Positions 47,205-56,443 of a stretch of 64,000 nucleotides of DNA are shown here, in pieces. A program made the translations under genes and the position numbers. Origin of the DNA: Mycolicibacterium boenickei (GTDB taxonomy: Bacteria; Actinomycetota; Actinomycetes; Mycobacteriales; Mycobacteriaceae); NCBI RefSeq assembly GCF_010731295.1, contig NZ_AP022579.1:5146001-5210000 (forward strand), read 5' to 3'. Below the pieces are notes generated by a model. That model worked only from the letters and a program-made list of their open reading frames with translations, was not told where the DNA came from and ran no database searches. Every line of letters begins with the position of its first letter. Position 1 is the stretch's first letter.

Positions 47205-48839
47205 GTGACTCTCAAACACATCTCCCGCGAGGAAATCGCCGAGCTGCAGCATCTGTCGCCGTTCGAGCTCAAGTCCAAACTGATCGAGCTCGCCGGTGAA
47301 CACGAGCAACGCACCACGTTTCAGATGCTCAACGCCGGGCGCGGCAATCCGAACTTCATCGCGCCCACGCCCCGGGAAGCCTTCTTCGCATTGGGCGGAT
47401 TCGCGCTCGAAGAGTCGCGGACCAACAAGCAGTGGGATCCGGAACTCGTCGGTGTGCCCCAGAAGGACGGCATCGCCGAGCGTTTCCGCATCTGGCTGGA
47501 CAAGCATCAAGGTGAGCCCGGCATCGAATTGCTCAGCGGCGTCCTCAAATACGGAATCGAGCAGTGCGCCTTCAACCCCGATTCGTTCGTCTGGGAACTG
47601 GCCGACTCGATCATCGGTGACCACTACCCTTCGCCGGACCGGATGCTCGTGCACAACCACGAGATCACCAAGCGGTACCTGATGCAGGAACTGGCCCCGG
47701 GCAAGGACCTCGGTGAGTACGACCTGTTCGCCGTCGAAGGCGGCACCGCGGCAATGTGTTACATCTTCAACTCGCTCATGCTCAACCGGTTGATGCACCG
47801 CGGCGACAAGGTCGCCCTGATGACACCGATCTTCACCCCGTACCTCGAGATCACCGAACTCGACGAGTTCAATTTCGAGCAGGTCCACATCCAGGCGTCG
47901 GGCACGTACCCGGACGGCCGGCACGACTGGCAGTTCCCGGATTCCGAGATCGACAAGCTGCTGGACCCCGACATCAAGGTCCTCTACTGCGTGAACCCGA
48001 CCAACCCGCCGTCGGTGCGCATCGCCCCGGCGACCCTCGATCGGATAGCCGACATCGTCCACACCGAGAGGCAGGATCTGATCGTCATCACCGACGACGT
48101 GTACAGCACGTTCATCGACGGCTTCCAGTCCCTGATGGGTGTCGCCCCTCGCAACACCATCACGGTGTACTCGTTCTCCAAGTACTTCGGCGCCACCGGT
48201 TGGCGGTTGGGCACGATCGGGATCGCGCGGGACAACGTCTTCGACGAAATGTTGGCCGGTCTACCGGAGGCGGACAAGGAGGCACTCGACAAGCGGTACA
48301 GCCCGCTGACCCTGCAGCCCCGCAAGATCCGGTTCATCGACCGGTTGGTCGCCGACAGCCGCAATGTCGCGCTCAACCACACCGCGGGACTGTCCCTGCC
48401 CCAGCAGTGCCAGATGCTGCTGTTCAGCGCCTACTGCCTGCTGGATCAGGCGGACCACTACAAGCATCAGGCGCAGGAGCTGATCGCCAGGCGGTTCAAG
48501 TCGCTGCAGGACGGTATGCAGATCCAGCTCGAGAAAGATCCCAACCGCGTCGCGTACTACGTCGAACTGGACTTCCTGAACTGGGCCGCCGAGCGGGGCG
48601 ATCCGGGATTCATCGACTTCGTGAAGGCGAATTACGAGCCGACCGACATCCTGTTCCGGCTGGCCGAGCAGACCGGGGTGGTGTTGTTGAACGGCGGCGG
48701 TTTCGAGGGGCCGGAGTGGTCGATCCGGGTGTCGTTGGCGAACCTTCGGGACGTGCAGTACGAAGAGATCGGCAAGGCGATGATCGCCGTCGCCGAGCAG
48801 TACGAGTCCGAGTACAAGGCGGCGAAGGCCCGGTCGTAG
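47205..48839 (+). CDS. aspD: aspartate 4-decarboxylase (bifunctional with aspartate transaminase activity)
   Basis: PLP fold-type I enzyme converting L-aspartate to L-alanine and CO2. The Schiff-base lysine is in YSFSKYFGATGWRLGTIGIA (near residue 325), with GGTAAMCYIFNS and YCVNPTNPPSV as the PLP and carboxylate blocks. 544 aa from GTG 47205, which has GGAAGG upstream; the reading frame opens at 47157 overlapping the aspT stop, so a longer version is possible. The acidic-substrate enzyme and antiporter form a closed proton-consuming cycle, known in Tetragenococcus and Comamonas and unexpected in a mycobacterial core locus. Confidence 0.92.
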   Translation: MTLKHISREEIAELQHLSPFELKSKLIELAGEHEQRTTFQMLNAGRGNPNFIAPTPREAFFALGGFALEESRTNKQWDPELVGVPQKDGIAERFRIWLDKHQGEPGIELLSGVLKYGIEQCAFNPDSFVWELADSIIGDHYPSPDRMLVHNHEITKRYLMQELAPGKDLGEYDLFAVEGGTAAMCYIFNSLMLNRLMHRGDKVALMTPIFTPYLEITELDEFNFEQVHIQASGTYPDGRHDWQFPDSEIDKLLDPDIKVLYCVNPTNPPSVRIAPATLDRIADIVHTERQDLIVITDDVYSTFIDGFQSLMGVAPRNTITVYSFSKYFGATGWRLGTIGIARDNVFDEMLAGLPEADKEALDKRYSPLTLQPRKIRFIDRLVADSRNVALNHTAGLSLPQQCQMLLFSAYCLLDQADHYKHQAQELIARRFKSLQDGMQIQLEKDPNRVAYYVELDFLNWAAERGDPGFIDFVKANYEPTDILFRLAEQTGVVLLNGGGFEGPEWSIRVSLANLRDVQYEEIGKAMIAVAEQYESEYKAAKARS

Positions 48840-48860
48840 CGACCCGGGCCAGACCGATAC

Positions 48861-49715
48861 TCAGTCCAGCAGCACCGTGGCGAAGGTGCCGACCTGTTCA
48901 AATCCGATGCGGGCGTATGTTGCTCGCGCCACGGTGTTGTAGTTGTTGACGTACAGGCTCGCGATGCGGCCCGAGCCCACCACGGCGGCCGCCAAGGCCG
49001 CTGTCCCCGCGGTGCCCAGCCCATGACCGCGCCACTCGGGGTGCACCCACACGCCTTGTATCTGGCCGACCGCGGGTGACTGCGACCCGACCTCGGCCTT
49101 GAACACGACCTCGCCGCGTTCGAACCTGGCCCATGCGCGGCCCGCGGCGATCAGGCTGGCGATGCGGCGGCGGTAGCCACGGCCGCCGTCACCGAGCCGC
49201 GGGTCGACACCGACCTCACCGATGAACATGTCGATCGCCGCCACCAGATAGGCGTCGAGTTCGTCCATGCGCACCGGGCGGACCGCCGGGTCGATCACAC
49301 AGTGCGGCATCGAGTCGAGCGCCATCAACGGCTGTTGTTCACGAACGTCACGGGCGGTGCCCCACACCGATTCCAGCCGCCGCCACATGGGCAGTACCAA
49401 CTCGGCCCGGCCGACCAGAGACGAACAGCGACGCGCGGTGCTCATCGCCTTGTCCGAGAACGCCTTGAGATCCTCGGCATCTCCACGCAACGGGATCAGG
49501 TTGGGGCCTGCGTAACAAAGCGACTCGGTGACACTGCGCCTGGTCCACAGCTCCCCGCCGATCGCGCCGTGTTCGACGCCGAACTCGGCGACGCGGGCGG
49601 CCACCATGCACGACGCGACCGGGTCCTCGTCGAACACCTGGAGACACGGGGTGGCGTCGCGCACCACGGAGACCCGTCGCTCGTCGACGAGTCGGAACAG
49701 CGGCGGTGCCGACAT
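48861..49715 (-). CDS. GNAT family N-acetyltransferase
   Basis: 284 aa. Two GNAT-like halves; the C-terminal one has the acetyl-CoA signature IQGVWVHPEWRGHGLGTAGTAAL and SLYVNNYNTVARATYARIGFE. N-terminal half (residues ~1-140) is a divergent DUF4081-type acyltransferase partner. Start MSAPPLF at 49715 preferred; the frame is open to 49760. Directly before ispG in transcription order is nothing else, so it is the downstream member of the ispG-rip1-dxr block. Recalled counterpart: Rv2867c. Confidence 0.87.
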   Translation of the reverse strand: MSAPPLFRLVDERRVSVVRDATPCLQVFDEDPVASCMVAARVAEFGVEHGAIGGELWTRRSVTESLCYAGPNLIPLRGDAEDLKAFSDKAMSTARRCSSLVGRAELVLPMWRRLESVWGTARDVREQQPLMALDSMPHCVIDPAVRPVRMDELDAYLVAAIDMFIGEVGVDPRLGDGGRGYRRRIASLIAAGRAWARFERGEVVFKAEVGSQSPAVGQIQGVWVHPEWRGHGLGTAGTAALAAAVVGSGRIASLYVNNYNTVARATYARIGFEQVGTFATVLLD

Positions 49716-49770
49716 TGGCGATTCCCTCTGCTCAAGCCAAGGCTGGGTGACCCCGCTCACAGGGTCGTTA

Positions 49771-50928
49771 TCAGCTTACGGTCACCACTGGCGAACCGCT
49801 GCCATCATCTGACCCGGCTTGTTCGGCCAGTCGCATCGCCTCTTCGATCAGCGTCTCGACGATCTGGGCCTCGGGCACGGTCTTGATCACCTCACCCTTG
49901 ACGAAGATCTGGCCCTTGCCGTTGCCGGAGGCCACCCCGAGATCGGCCTCGCGGGCCTCGCCCGGTCCGTTGACCACACAACCCATCACCGCGACCCGCA
50001 GCGGGACATCCAGCCCGTCCAGGCCCGCGCTCACCGCGTTGGCCAGGGTGTACACGTCGACCTGGGCGCGCCCGCAGGAGGGGCACGACACGATCTCCAG
50101 ACCGCGGGGCCGCAGGTTCAGCGACTCCAGGATCTGGTTTCCGACCTTGACCTCTTCGGCCGGCGGCGCCGACAGCGACACCCGGATGGTGTCGCCGATC
50201 CCCTTGGACAACAACGCACCGAACGCCACCGCCGACTTGATGGTGCCCTGGAATGCCGGACCGGCCTCGGTGACGCCGAGGTGCAGCGGGTAGTCGCACT
50301 GGGCGGCCAGCTGGGTGTAGGCCTCGACCATGATCACCGGGTCGTTGTGCTTGACGCTGATCTTGATGTCGCCGAAGCCGTGCTCCTCGAACAGCGAGGC
50401 CTCCCACAGCGCCGATTCGACCAACGCCTCGGGTGTGGCCTTGCCGTACTTCTTCATCAGCCGGGGGTCGAGCGAACCGGCGTTGACGCCGATGCGGATC
50501 GGGATGCCCGCGTCGCCCGCGGCCTTGGCCACCTCTTTGACCCGGCCGTCGAACTCCTTGATGTTGCCGGGGTTGACGCGCACCGCCGCGCAGCCGGCGT
50601 CGATCGCGGCGAAGATGTACTTGGGCTGGAAATGGATGTCGGCGATCACCGGGATCTGGCTGTGCCGGGCGATCTCGGCGAGCGCGTCGGCGTCCTCCTG
50701 CCGTGGGCAGGCCACCCGCACGATGTCGCAGCCCGACGCGGTCAGCTCGGCGATCTGCTGCAGAGTCGAGTTGACGTCGTGAGTCTTGGTGGTGCACATG
50801 GACTGCACCGCGATCGGGTGCTCGCTGCCGATGCCGACGCCGCCCACATCGAGCTGCCGGGTCTTACGCCGCGGCGCCAGGGTCGGCGCCGGGGGTGCGG
50901 GCATTCCCAAACCGATGGACGCTGTCAT
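49771..50928 (-). CDS. ispG: 4-hydroxy-3-methylbut-2-en-1-yl diphosphate synthase (flavodoxin type)
   Basis: MEP-pathway [4Fe-4S] enzyme producing HMBPP from MEcPP. The TIM barrel contains [17 protein letters not shown] and [12 protein letters not shown]; the cluster ligands are in ISCPSCGR-type [12 protein letters not shown] and [15 protein letters not shown] with Glu. 385 aa is full length. ATG preceded by AGGAGA, 12 nt after rip1. Confidence 0.96.
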   Translation of the reverse strand: MTASIGLGMPAPPAPTLAPRRKTRQLDVGGVGIGSEHPIAVQSMCTTKTHDVNSTLQQIAELTASGCDIVRVACPRQEDADALAEIARHSQIPVIADIHFQPKYIFAAIDAGCAAVRVNPGNIKEFDGRVKEVAKAAGDAGIPIRIGVNAGSLDPRLMKKYGKATPEALVESALWEASLFEEHGFGDIKISVKHNDPVIMVEAYTQLAAQCDYPLHLGVTEAGPAFQGTIKSAVAFGALLSKGIGDTIRVSLSAPPAEEVKVGNQILESLNLRPRGLEIVSCPSCGRAQVDVYTLANAVSAGLDGLDVPLRVAVMGCVVNGPGEAREADLGVASGNGKGQIFVKGEVIKTVPEAQIVETLIEEAMRLAEQAGSDDGSGSPVVTVS

Positions 50929-50940
50929 GTGGGATCTCTC

Positions 50941-52161
50941 CTACTGGAAGATGCTGAGTGGGTTGACCAGGTCTGCGGTCACGGTCAGCAACATGTAGCT
51001 GACCACCACCAGCAGCACCACGTACGTGGCGGGCATGAGCTTGAGGTAGTTGACCGGGCCTGCGGCGACCTTGCCGCGGGCCGCCCGGAACATGTTGCGG
51101 ATCTTCTCGTACGTCGCGACCGCGATGTGACCCCCGTCGAACGGGAGCAACGGCACCAGGTTGATCGCGCCGAGCACGAAGTTCAACTGCGCCAGGAAGA
51201 ACCAGAACGCGACCCACAGCCCGGCCTCGACGGTCTCACCGCCGATGATGCTGGCACCGACCACGCTGATCGGGGTTTCCTTGTCCCGTTCACCGCCGCC
51301 TATGGCGTGCACCAGAGCACCGATCTTGGTGGGAATCTTGGCCAGCGACTTGCCCAACTCGACGGCCATGTCGCCGGTGAACGAGATCGTCGCCGGCACC
51401 GCGGCGATCGGGTTGTACGGCGTGGGGGGCTCGACCTTGACCGCGCTGACGCCGATCGCGCCGACGGTGGCCGCTTCCTTGGCGTCCGCGCTGGTGAACC
51501 GCTGCGTCTGGGTCACGTCGACGACGGTGTTGACGGTCTGGCCGTCACGCTTGAGTTCGATCGCCACCGGGCCGTTGAGCTTGCGGATCTCGGCGGCCAT
51601 CTGGGAGAAGTCGGACACCTTGGTGTCACCGACCTTGACGATCTCGTCACCGGCCCGGATCCCGGCCTGCGCCGCCGGACCCGCACCCTGGCACTCCCCC
51701 ATCTTGTCGAGGCTCAGTTGCGGTGCGACACAACCGGTTTCACCGACAATCGCGGTAGTGGGCTGGGTGATGTTGGGCAATCCCCACATGATCGCGACGC
51801 TGTAGAGCAGCACCAGTCCGATGATGAAGTTCATCGCCGGGCCGGCGAACAGCACCGCGACGCGCTTCCACACCTTCTGCTTGTACATCGCATAGGGCCG
51901 GTCTTCCGGGGCGATCTCGTCGACCGAGGTCATGCCCGCGATATCGCAGAACCCGCCCAGCGGAATGGCCTTGATGCCGTATTCGGTCTCGCCGAGGCGG
52001 TTGGGGCGACGCGTCGACCACAGCGTCGGACCGAAGCCCACGAAGTAGCGGCGCACCTTCATCCCGGTGGCCCGAGCCACCCACATGTGGCCGCATTCGT
52101 GCAAGGCCACCGATACCAGGATGGCCAGCGCGAACAGCGCGACGCCGATAACGAACATCAT
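50941..52161 (-). CDS. rip1: site-2 intramembrane zinc metalloprotease Rip1
   Basis: S2P/RseP protease cleaving anti-sigma factors and other membrane substrates. Zinc motif HECGH lies at residues ~20-24 in TM1; the third ligand is in the [19 protein letters not shown] block. A PDZ domain occupies ~residues 125-210 ([18 protein letters not shown]). About four membrane helices. 406 aa. The ATG overlaps the dxr TGA (ATGATG start), so translation is coupled. In M. tuberculosis it governs envelope lipid composition and virulence (literature). Confidence 0.95.
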   Translation of the reverse strand: MMFVIGVALFALAILVSVALHECGHMWVARATGMKVRRYFVGFGPTLWSTRRPNRLGETEYGIKAIPLGGFCDIAGMTSVDEIAPEDRPYAMYKQKVWKRVAVLFAGPAMNFIIGLVLLYSVAIMWGLPNITQPTTAIVGETGCVAPQLSLDKMGECQGAGPAAQAGIRAGDEIVKVGDTKVSDFSQMAAEIRKLNGPVAIELKRDGQTVNTVVDVTQTQRFTSADAKEAATVGAIGVSAVKVEPPTPYNPIAAVPATISFTGDMAVELGKSLAKIPTKIGALVHAIGGGERDKETPISVVGASIIGGETVEAGLWVAFWFFLAQLNFVLGAINLVPLLPFDGGHIAVATYEKIRNMFRAARGKVAAGPVNYLKLMPATYVVLLVVVSYMLLTVTADLVNPLSIFQ

Positions 52162-53330
52162 TTGGTGACGAGCCCTTTTCTGACGGATTTCTGCTCGACG
52201 GTGCGCCGGGCCAGGTCCTTGGCCCACCGCTGCGCATCGAGTACTTCTTCCACGGTAGCGGGTTCGGCGGCCCACTGGTCGGCAGCGTGCAACACGTCAC
52301 CGACGGTTCGCACGATGGTGGGAAAGTCGATCCTGCCCTGAAGGAAGGCCTCCGCCGCTTCTTCGTTGGCGGCGTTGTACACCGCGGTCAGGCAGCCGCC
52401 GCGGGTTCCGGCCGCCCGCGCCAGGTTCACCGCGGGGAACACCTCGTTGTCCAGCGGCAGGAATTCCCAGGTGGACGCGGTGGTGAAGTCACAGGCCAGG
52501 GCCGCGCCGGGCACCCGTGCCGGCCACCCCAGCGCCAGTGCGATCGGCAGTTTCATGTCCGGCGGGCTGGCCTGGGCCAGGGTCGAACCGTCGGTGAAGG
52601 TGGCCATCGAGTGGACGATCGACTGTGGGTGTACCACGACCTCGATGCGGTCGTAGTCGATGCCGAACAGCAGGTGGGTCTCGATCAACTCCAGGCCCTT
52701 GTTCACCAGGGTCGCCGAGTTCAGCGTGTTCATCGGGCCCATCGACCACGTCGGATGCTTGCCGGCCTGCTCGGGGGTCACCGATTCCAGATCGGCGGCC
52801 GTCCATCCCAGGAACGGCCCCCCGGACGCGGTGAGGACGATCTTGGCGACCTCGTCCGCGGTGCCGCCGCGCAGGCACTGGGCCATCGCGGAATGCTCGG
52901 AATCCACGGGAACGATCTGTCCCGGTGCGGCTGCCTTGAGGACCAGCGGGCCACCCGCGACCAGGGACTCCTTGTTGGCCAGGGCCAACCGCGCGCCGGT
53001 GGCCAGGGCAGCCAGCGTCGGCGCCAGGCCCAGCGCGCCCACCAGCGCGTTGAGCACCACGTCGGCCTCGGTGTTCTCGACCAGTTGGGTGACCGCGTCG
53101 GGCCCGGCGTACCTCACCTCGCCGATCTTGTCGGCGGCCCGCTGGTCGGCGACCGCGATGTTGCCGACGCCGGTCGCGGCGCGCTGGGCGGCGAGCAGGT
53201 CGGGATTACCGCCGCCGGCAGCCAGGCCGACAACCTCGAACCGGTCGGGGTTGGCCGCGATGACCTCGAGCGCCTGGGTGCCGATCGATCCGGTGCTTCC
53301 GAGTATCAGCACACGCATTCTGTCGCTCAC
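52158..53330 (-). CDS. dxr: 1-deoxy-D-xylulose 5-phosphate reductoisomerase
   Basis: Second MEP-pathway enzyme and fosmidomycin target. NADPH motif [16 protein letters not shown] begins the core; metal and substrate blocks [22 protein letters not shown] and [17 protein letters not shown] are complete. Start uncertain: GTG 53330 (VSDRMRV) or ATG 53318 (MRVLILG), 390 or 386 aa; the reading frame stays open far upstream but without homology. First gene of dxr-rip1-ispG. Confidence 0.95.
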   Translation of the reverse strand: MSDRMRVLILGSTGSIGTQALEVIAANPDRFEVVGLAAGGGNPDLLAAQRAATGVGNIAVADQRAADKIGEVRYAGPDAVTQLVENTEADVVLNALVGALGLAPTLAALATGARLALANKESLVAGGPLVLKAAAPGQIVPVDSEHSAMAQCLRGGTADEVAKIVLTASGGPFLGWTAADLESVTPEQAGKHPTWSMGPMNTLNSATLVNKGLELIETHLLFGIDYDRIEVVVHPQSIVHSMATFTDGSTLAQASPPDMKLPIALALGWPARVPGAALACDFTTASTWEFLPLDNEVFPAVNLARAAGTRGGCLTAVYNAANEEAAEAFLQGRIDFPTIVRTVGDVLHAADQWAAEPATVEEVLDAQRWAKDLARRTVEQKSVRKGLVTK

Positions 53331-53371
53331 CGTTACATTGTGCCGCGTCCCGGGCCTGGTGGCGCCGATGG

Positions 53372-54226
53372 TCACCCCATCCGGGCCGACGGGTCCGCGG
53401 TGGCCTCGATCTTGGTGACCAGACCGCCCCGGATGGTCAGCGTGACGACGGCGAACAGTCGGCGACGGTGGTAGGCGAGCAGAACCGGCTCGCCTGCCGC
53501 GCCGCACACCAGGGTCGCGCCCGGGCCCAGGTAGCGCAGCAGGTTCGTCGCGACGGCATCGGCACCGTGGTTGATCTGTGGCGGCGGGGCCGGATCGGCC
53601 AGGACGGTGCCGACGCCCCAGACCGTCGGGTCGAGCACCGAGGTCAGCGCCTGCACGTCGCCGGTGGCGCACGCGGCGATGAAGGTCTCCATCACCTGCC
53701 GGTGTTCGATCGCGGCGACGTCGAGCGGCCGGTGGGTGGCGCCGGTGAATTTCGCTCTGGCCCGTCGCGCCAACTGCCGACAGGTACCCACGGGCCTGCC
53801 GACCGTCTCGGCGATGTCGTCGAACGGCACCGCGAAGACGTCGTGCAGCACGAATGCCACGCGCTCCCCGGGGCTGAGGCGGTTGAGCACCTCGAACAAC
53901 GCGGCGCGGACCTCGTCATCGAGCGTGACCCGGTCCGCCGGATCTGTGTCGGTCGACGCCGTCGACTCCAGCAGCGTGCCCGGATCGGGGCGTTCCAGCC
54001 GGGAGCGGGCCGACCGAACGTGATCGAGGCACAGTCGCCCGGCCACCACGGTCAACCAGGCACGTACGTCATCGAGGTGTTCGGCGTCGGTGCGGGAGAG
54101 TCGCAGGAACGCTTCCTGGGCGATGTCCTCGGCGTCGCCGATGTCGCCCACCATCTGATAGGCGAGGTTGACCAGATACGGGTGGTGCGCCCGCCAGGCC
54201 TCTTCGATCGACGCGGAATCGCTCAT
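53372..54226 (-). CDS. sigI: SigI-like ECF sigma factor with SnoaL-type C-terminal extension (ECF41-like)
   Basis: 284 aa. Sigma region 2 covers residues ~8-75 ([26 protein letters not shown]), region 4 ~100-160 ([24 protein letters not shown], then [17 protein letters not shown]). Residues ~175-284 are an NTF2/SnoaL-like domain ([22 protein letters not shown]), which in ECF41 sigma factors replaces a separate anti-sigma factor. The classical DGGGKV extension motif is not found, so it is a divergent subgroup. From memory it resembles M. tuberculosis SigI in the region-4 and linker text. Divergent with an epimerase-type gene through a symmetric promoter. Confidence 0.88.
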   Translation of the reverse strand: MSDSASIEEAWRAHHPYLVNLAYQMVGDIGDAEDIAQEAFLRLSRTDAEHLDDVRAWLTVVAGRLCLDHVRSARSRLERPDPGTLLESTASTDTDPADRVTLDDEVRAALFEVLNRLSPGERVAFVLHDVFAVPFDDIAETVGRPVGTCRQLARRARAKFTGATHRPLDVAAIEHRQVMETFIAACATGDVQALTSVLDPTVWGVGTVLADPAPPPQINHGADAVATNLLRYLGPGATLVCGAAGEPVLLAYHRRRLFAVVTLTIRGGLVTKIEATADPSARMG

Positions 54227-54234
54227 GCCATTAC

Positions 54235-54261
54235 GACGATTCAGAGCGCGGGAAAGTTACC
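54235..54261 (-). promoter_or_regulatory. candidate ECF promoter of the SigI-like gene
   Basis: Read leftwards: GGTAACT (54261-54255), 16 nt, CGTC (54238-54235), then 8 nt to the ATG at 54226. The transcript would be leaderless or nearly so. The upstream element is one arm of the shared palindrome. ECF41 promoters are reported as TGTCACA-N16-CGTC, so the spacing and -10 match and the -35 matches in part. Confidence 0.55.
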
Positions 54262-54284
54262 GCGCCGCGGGTGTAACTTTCCCG
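54249..54284. promoter_or_regulatory. 12-12-12 palindrome shared by the divergent sigma and NmrA promoters
   Basis: CGGGAAAGTTAC (54249-54260) and GTAACTTTCCCG (54273-54284) are exact reverse complements separated by 12 nt. Each arm lies over the upstream element of one of the two divergent promoters, so both are organised symmetrically. It could equally be an operator for a separate regulator. Confidence 0.7.
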
Positions 54285-54298
54285 GGTCGCGTCCCGTC
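54272..54298 (+). promoter_or_regulatory. candidate ECF promoter of the NmrA-like gene
   Basis: TGTAACT (54272-54278), 16 nt, CGTC (54295-54298), then 9 nt to ATG 54308. It agrees with the ECF41 pattern TGTCACA-N16-CGTC in 5 of 7 upstream positions, with exact spacing and exact -10. Confidence 0.6.
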
Positions 54299-54307
54299 CT
54301 TGATCGC

Positions 54308-55150
54308 ATGAACACAATTCTCGTCACGGGTGCCACCGGCAATGTCGGCCGCCCGCTGGTCACCGAACTCGTCCACGCCGGCGCCCGGGTGCGCGCCGTC
54401 ACCCGCAACCCTGAGACCGCCGGATTGCCGCCCGATGTCGAACTGGTCCGATCCGCGGCCGACGGCGTAGCCGGCGCGTCGGCGGTGTTCCTCAACTCCC
54501 GCGCGTTGGGTCGGGAACTGGCCGCGACAGTCGACCTGGCCCGTGCCGCGGGCGTGCGGCGTCTGGTCGCGTTGTCGGCGATCAACGCCGATGACGATGA
54601 CTCCCGGCAGCCGTCGCGCGTGCGCGGGGACCGCAATCGCGAAGTCGAGCAACTCGCCGTCGCCTCCGGCCTGGAATGGATCAGCTTGCGCCCCACGGTG
54701 TTCGCCTCCAACTTCGCGGGCATGTGGGCGGCGCAGATCCGGGCCGGCGAGGTGGTGAGCGGTCCGTACGCGCGCGCATCCACCGCGGTGATCGCCGACT
54801 CCGACATCTCGGCCGTGGCCGCAGTGGCTCTGCTCACCGACGACCTTGTGGGACAGCGCATCCCGCTGACCGGACCGCAGGCGCTGACCAACACCGAACT
54901 GGTGGACACGATCGGCCAGGTGCTGCGGCGGCCGCTGCGCTACCGCGAGGCGCCGACCGACGTGGTGCGGCAGCGGTTTGTCGAACTGGGTTTTCCGGCG
55001 GCGTTCGCCGACGCGTACATGGGTCTGCTGGCCGACACCGTCGAGCGACCGGCACTGGTGACCCACGAGGTGGACAAGATCCTCGGGCGGGCGGCGACGA
55101 CGTTCGCCGACTGGGTGGCCGAGCATCGATCGATCTTCGCGAACACTTGA
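54308..55150 (+). CDS. NmrA/atypical SDR NAD(P)-binding protein
   Basis: 280 aa. N-terminal Rossmann motif ILVTGATGNVGRPLVTEL (TGxxGxxG) and the GLEWISLRPTVFASNFAGMW region are typical of NmrA-type NAD(P)H-binding proteins and quinone reductase 2-like enzymes; no complete YxxxK catalytic site, so a sensor or reductase role is open. ATG 54308 sits 9 nt after the CGTC element, suggesting a leaderless mRNA; the longer open frame to the left runs antisense through the sigma gene. Followed by a Ddn-type gene 12 nt on. Confidence 0.88.
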   Translation: MNTILVTGATGNVGRPLVTELVHAGARVRAVTRNPETAGLPPDVELVRSAADGVAGASAVFLNSRALGRELAATVDLARAAGVRRLVALSAINADDDDSRQPSRVRGDRNREVEQLAVASGLEWISLRPTVFASNFAGMWAAQIRAGEVVSGPYARASTAVIADSDISAVAAVALLTDDLVGQRIPLTGPQALTNTELVDTIGQVLRRPLRYREAPTDVVRQRFVELGFPAAFADAYMGLLADTVERPALVTHEVDKILGRAATTFADWVAEHRSIFANT

Positions 55151-55162
55151 GGAGGACAAGAC

Positions 55163-55615
55163 ATGTCAGAACGCAAGACCGGTCTGCAGCCGCCTCGCTG
55201 GCTCAAGCCGATGAACAAGCTGATGATGGCGGTGCAGCGCCTCGGCATCCCGACCGGACCGGCCATGGTGCTGACAGTTCCAGGCCGTAAGAGCGGGGTG
55301 CCTCGCAGCACTCCGATGACACCGTTCGACCTCGACGGTGGCCTCTACACGGTCGCCGGATATCCGGGCTCGGACTGGGCAGCCAATGCCCGTGCCGCCG
55401 GCGCCGGCACCCTTACCAGGGGCCGACGGTCCCGGCCGGTGAAGATCGTCGAGCTCACGCCGGACCAGTCACGCCCGGTGCTGCGCGCGTTCGCGGTCAA
55501 GGTGCCGGTGGGTGTCGGCTTCGCCAAGCGCAGCGGCCTCGTCATCGACGGCACGCCAGACGAATTCGAGGCGCTGGCCGGACGTTTGACGGTGTTCCGG
55601 TTCGATCCCGCCTAG
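55163..55615 (+). CDS. Ddn-family deazaflavin (F420)-dependent nitroreductase
   Basis: 150 aa split-barrel protein. VLTVPGRKSGVPRSTPMTPFDLDGGLYTVAGYPGSDWAANARA is the conserved F420-binding half shared with M. tuberculosis Ddn and Rv1155-type families. Ribosome site GAGGAGG precedes the ATG. Probable F420H2-dependent reductase of quinones or nitroaromatics; native substrate unknown. Second gene under the presumed SigI-type promoter. Stop overlaps the convergent DUF4097 stop by 4 nt. Confidence 0.9.
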   Translation: MSERKTGLQPPRWLKPMNKLMMAVQRLGIPTGPAMVLTVPGRKSGVPRSTPMTPFDLDGGLYTVAGYPGSDWAANARAAGAGTLTRGRRSRPVKIVELTPDQSRPVLRAFAVKVPVGVGFAKRSGLVIDGTPDEFEALAGRLTVFRFDPA

Positions 55616-56421
55616 GCGCCGGCGGCCGACGCGACAGCTCGGCGGATCGAGATGTCTCCCGACCCGGTGCGCGCGTGGATCTGGAACGTCTCGTCGCCGT
55701 CGGCAGGCCCGTCGGAGGTCTGCAGGCCGTTGTCGACGGTGCCGGAGTGGGTCTTGAGCTCAAGGCGCGCCGCGGTGCCCTCGGGGATCCCGACTTCGAC
55801 CTCGCCGCTACCGGTCTGCGCGCTGAGCGCGCCGCTGACCGCGGCACCGACGGTCACGGAACCCGACGCGGCCTGGTGCTTGACGTGCCCGCGCAGCGTT
55901 CCGATGGTCAGGCTGCCGCTGGCCGCCTGGAACTTGACGTCTCCGTCGATGCGATCGATCGATGCGTCACCGGAGGCTGTGGCGAGGCGGGCGTTGCCCG
56001 CGACGTCGCCGATGGTGATATCTCCGGATGCGCTGTCCGCCTTGATGTTTCCGGTTATCGTTGCCACGCGCACGGCACCGCTTGCGGTGGCACAGCGGCA
56101 GTCCGAGTAGACGCCGTCCGCATCGATGTCGGCCGATGCCGAGGAAAGGTTGAGCCGGGACCCGGTGGGCAGCGCGATGTCCACGCGGACCGCTCCCCCG
56201 CGCCCCAGCGACAGGATCTTCCTGCCTGCGGTCACTGCCAGATTGCCGTTGTGAAAATCGACGCGGGCCTGCTCGGCGGCGCGCACATCAGAGGCGCGGT
56301 CAGGATCCCGCGGCTTGATGTCGACGACGGTGTCGTCCCGGTCGGTGGCCGCCAGATGCACTGCACCGGCGACGACTTCGACGACCGCCGTGATGGGTTC
56401 GGAGGTATGGAACTTGGGCAT
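55612..56421 (-). CDS. DUF4097 beta-strand repeat protein
   Basis: 269 aa built from degenerate ~12-residue beta repeats such as ASGDITIGDVAGNARLATASGD and ASGSLTIGTLRGHVKHQAASGS, giving a right-handed beta-helix or sheet. No signal peptide, no membrane segment. These proteins are annotated as DUF4097 or putative adhesins, but a cytosolic location is more consistent here. MPKFHTSEP start at 56421 chosen. Follows the ribbon-helix-helix gene by 22 nt, so the two form an operon controlled by that regulator. Confidence 0.83.
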   Translation of the reverse strand: MPKFHTSEPITAVVEVVAGAVHLAATDRDDTVVDIKPRDPDRASDVRAAEQARVDFHNGNLAVTAGRKILSLGRGGAVRVDIALPTGSRLNLSSASADIDADGVYSDCRCATASGAVRVATITGNIKADSASGDITIGDVAGNARLATASGDASIDRIDGDVKFQAASGSLTIGTLRGHVKHQAASGSVTVGAAVSGALSAQTGSGEVEVGIPEGTAARLELKTHSGTVDNGLQTSDGPADGDETFQIHARTGSGDISIRRAVASAAGA

Positions 56422-56443
56422 CGAATTCTCCTGTCGGTCTGGT

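Noticed and set aside
46599..48062. 487-codon open frame on the - strand
   Set aside because: Antisense to aspT and aspD, which have clear family motifs.
49819..52341. 840-codon open frame on the + strand
   Set aside because: Antisense to ispG and rip1, both of which have full catalytic motifs. Composition (His/Asp/Arg/Gly) is typical of a shadow frame.
53468..54307. Long 5' extension of the NmrA-like gene
   Set aside because: Antisense to the SigI-like gene; the family N-terminus and the promoter place the start at 54308.
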